Positions 4,949-6,450 of a DNA stretch of 6,450 bases are shown piece after piece; position 1 is the first letter of the stretch, and each line of letters begins with the position of its first letter. The notes under the pieces were generated by a model. The model saw nothing but the letters and a program-made list of their open reading frames with translations, was not told the DNA's origin and did not search any database. Source of the DNA: an uncultured Clostridium sp. (lineage in GTDB: Bacteria > Bacillota > Clostridia > TANB77 > CAG-508); contig CANOPV010000052.1 of the NCBI GenBank assembly GCA_947568605.1, positions 1 to 6,450 on the forward strand, in the 5' to 3' direction. Position numbers and translations under genes: made by a program.

Positions 4949-6421
4949 TTATTTCATTTCATCTATAATTTGTTTTACTATAATTCTTTCATCAAATGGA
5001 TATTTTACATTGTTAATTTCTTGATATGGCTCGTGTCCTTTTCCAGCAAGTACAATTATATCTCTTTTTGTTGCTATTGATATTGCGTGTTTTATTGCTT
5101 CTACTCTATCTACAATACATATATATTTTCCGTTTGTCTTTTTTATTCCTTGTTCAATTTCATTAACTATTTGCTCTGGATTTTCTGTTCTTGGGTTATC
5201 TGATGTTATTATTGTATAATCTGCTATTTTTCCTGATATTTCACCCATTACTGACCTTTTTCCACTGTCTCTATCTCCTCCACATCCAAATACTGATATT
5301 ACTTTTCCTTTTGTATATGTTTTTACTGCTGATAGTATATTTTCTAGACTTTCTGGTGAATGTGCATAATCAATCATTATTACTAATTCTTTTTTATTAT
5401 CTACTAATTCGCTTCTTCCTGGTATTTTTACTTCTAATAAGGCTTCTTTTATAGAATCTGTTGTTGCTCCTAATTTTTGTGCTACACTAATTGCTGCAAG
5501 TGCATTATATACACTAAATCTACCTGGTATTCCAATTTTTACTCTTTCATTTTTAATTCCTAATTTTACTTTAAAATCTACATACGAATTTGTTATTGTT
5601 ATGTCTTTTGCTAATAATTCAGAGTGATTGTCTATTCCGTAAGTGTGCATTTCACAACCATTATTTAATTTTGAAACTTTTAGACCATATATATCATCAA
5701 CATTTACAAATGCTAGTTTACACATATCAAATAATTTTAATTTTGATTCAAAATAGTCTTGCATATCTGGATGTTCTTTTGGACTTATATGGTCTTCTGA
5801 AAAGTTTGTAAATACTCCTATATCAAAGTCGCATCCTGCTACTCTATCTAGTTTTAAACTTTGTGATGATACTTCCATTATTACTACTTCCACTTTTTCT
5901 TTTACCATTTGTGCTAATATTTTTTGTAGTTTTATACTTTCTGGTGTTGTTCTATCTGAATCTTCTATTTTTTTATCTCCTATATATGTTGCTATTGTTC
6001 CTATTAAACCTACTTTTTTGCCTTGTTTTTCTAATATAGATTTTATCATAAATGTTGTTGTTGTTTTTCCTTTTGTTCCTGTAATTCCTACTAGTTTTAA
6101 TTTTTTTGATGGGTCATCATAAAAATTACATCCGCATATCGCTTGTGCGTATCTTGTGTTTTTACTCATTATTACTGTTATATTTTCTGGAATATTTAAT
6201 GATTTAAAGTTTACTCCTTCTTCTATCATAACTGCTATTGCACCATTTTTTATTGCATCTGCTATATATTTATGTCCATCTGTTTCAAAGCCTTTTATTG
6301 CTATAAACATTCCATTTTCTTTTATTTCTTGTGAGTTACTGCTTATGTTTGTTATATCTATGTCTAAATTACCTTTTGCTTTTAAGTCTTTTAAATCACA
6401 TAATATTTTCTTTAATTCCAT
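4949..6421 (-). CDS. murE: MurE, UDP-MurNAc-L-Ala-D-Glu:meso-diaminopimelate ligase
   Basis: MurE is the cytoplasmic ATP-dependent ligase that adds the third stem-peptide residue to UDP-MurNAc-L-Ala-D-Glu. At 490 residues it has normal length. The N-terminal UDP-MurNAc-binding domain (about 1-105) contains SSNSQEIKENGMFIAIKG (27-44). The central ATPase domain has the P-loop GITGTKGKTTTT (112-123), TTPES (158-162), MEVSSQSL (182-189) and Lys227 in YFESKLKLF, the position usually carbamylated. The C-terminal domain has DYAHSPESL (351-359), FGCGGDRDSGKR (378-389), DNPRTENP (408-415) and GKGHEPYQE (460-468). DNPR with the following Gly and Glu is the meso-diaminopimelate-selective form; L-Lys enzymes differ here. 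ATG at 6419-6421 follows AAGGAG (GGAG at 6429-6432) by 7 nt. It is the first complete gene of the run; its promoter lies beyond the window. Confidence 0.97.
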   Translation of the reverse strand: MELKKILCDLKDLKAKGNLDIDITNISSNSQEIKENGMFIAIKGFETDGHKYIADAIKNGAIAVMIEEGVNFKSLNIPENITVIMSKNTRYAQAICGCNFYDDPSKKLKLVGITGTKGKTTTTFMIKSILEKQGKKVGLIGTIATYIGDKKIEDSDRTTPESIKLQKILAQMVKEKVEVVIMEVSSQSLKLDRVAGCDFDIGVFTNFSEDHISPKEHPDMQDYFESKLKLFDMCKLAFVNVDDIYGLKVSKLNNGCEMHTYGIDNHSELLAKDITITNSYVDFKVKLGIKNERVKIGIPGRFSVYNALAAISVAQKLGATTDSIKEALLEVKIPGRSELVDNKKELVIMIDYAHSPESLENILSAVKTYTKGKVISVFGCGGDRDSGKRSVMGEISGKIADYTIITSDNPRTENPEQIVNEIEQGIKKTNGKYICIVDRVEAIKHAISIATKRDIIVLAGKGHEPYQEINNVKYPFDERIIVKQIIDEMK

Positions 6422-6450
6422 ACGATTTCTCCTTTTTATTTATATCCATA
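6422..6450 (-). other. murE leader and probable end of the preceding gene
   Basis: The 29 bases contain the murE ribosome binding site and two minus-strand TAA codons in different frames (6436-6438 and 6440-6442). An upstream gene may stop here, at most about 20 bp before murE, as in clusters where a penicillin-binding protein gene (spoVD/ftsI) precedes murE. Too little sequence remains to identify it. Confidence 0.3.

Noticed and set aside
1419..5811. Plus-strand and alternate minus-strand open frames within murG, ftsW, mraY and murE
   Set aside because: All overlap strongly recognisable genes, lack ribosome binding sites and give low-complexity translations rich in Leu, Ile, Tyr or Asn.
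6422..6449. ATG at 6447-6449 as an upstream start for murE
   Set aside because: It lies 28 nt upstream and is out of frame with murE; the ATG at 6419-6421 has a well-spaced AAGGAG.

Overview
The window is very AT-rich and holds a run of four co-oriented genes on the minus strand for the lipid and polymerisation steps of peptidoglycan synthesis. In transcription order they are murE, mraY, an ftsW/spoVE-type SEDS gene and murG. Low GC, strong AAGGAG/AGGAGG ribosome binding sites, a DNPR-type (meso-diaminopimelate) MurE and the SEDS gene next to murG all suggest a Firmicute of the class Clostridia, probably a host-associated or uncultured lineage. The genus cannot be read from this sequence.

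Layout, left to right. 1-208 (minus): start of a secreted protein with a signal peptide and a cohesin-like domain, cut by the window edge. 209-428: divergent promoter region. 429-674 (plus): a small TTG-start gene of unknown function, closed by a near-perfect hairpin terminator (673-722) that can act in both directions. 723-1131: no gene; it holds three kinds of palindromic repeat plus degenerate AT-rich repeats. 1132-2250 (minus): murG. 2251-2618: no gene; the same repeat families again. 2619-3767 (minus): ftsW/spoVE. 3768-3950: a 101-bp head-to-head pair of the second repeat family. 3951-4928 (minus): mraY with a GTG start. 4949-6421 (minus): murE. 6422-6450: the murE ribosome binding site and probably the end of the preceding gene.

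How the genes work together. MurE adds the third stem-peptide residue to UDP-MurNAc-dipeptide. MraY moves the finished phospho-MurNAc-pentapeptide to undecaprenyl phosphate (lipid I). MurG adds GlcNAc (lipid II). FtsW/SpoVE polymerises lipid II with a partner class B PBP. MurF and MurD, commonly found in this cluster, are not between these genes and must be encoded elsewhere.

The least expected part is the non-coding DNA. Three families of small palindromic repeats (A about 127 bp, B about 49 bp, C about 100 bp) lie between the genes of this essential operon, and all three occur on both sides of murG. They look like non-autonomous, MITE-like or REP-like elements. The window shows no transposase, CRISPR array, tRNA or rRNA, and I see no clear new enzyme system.
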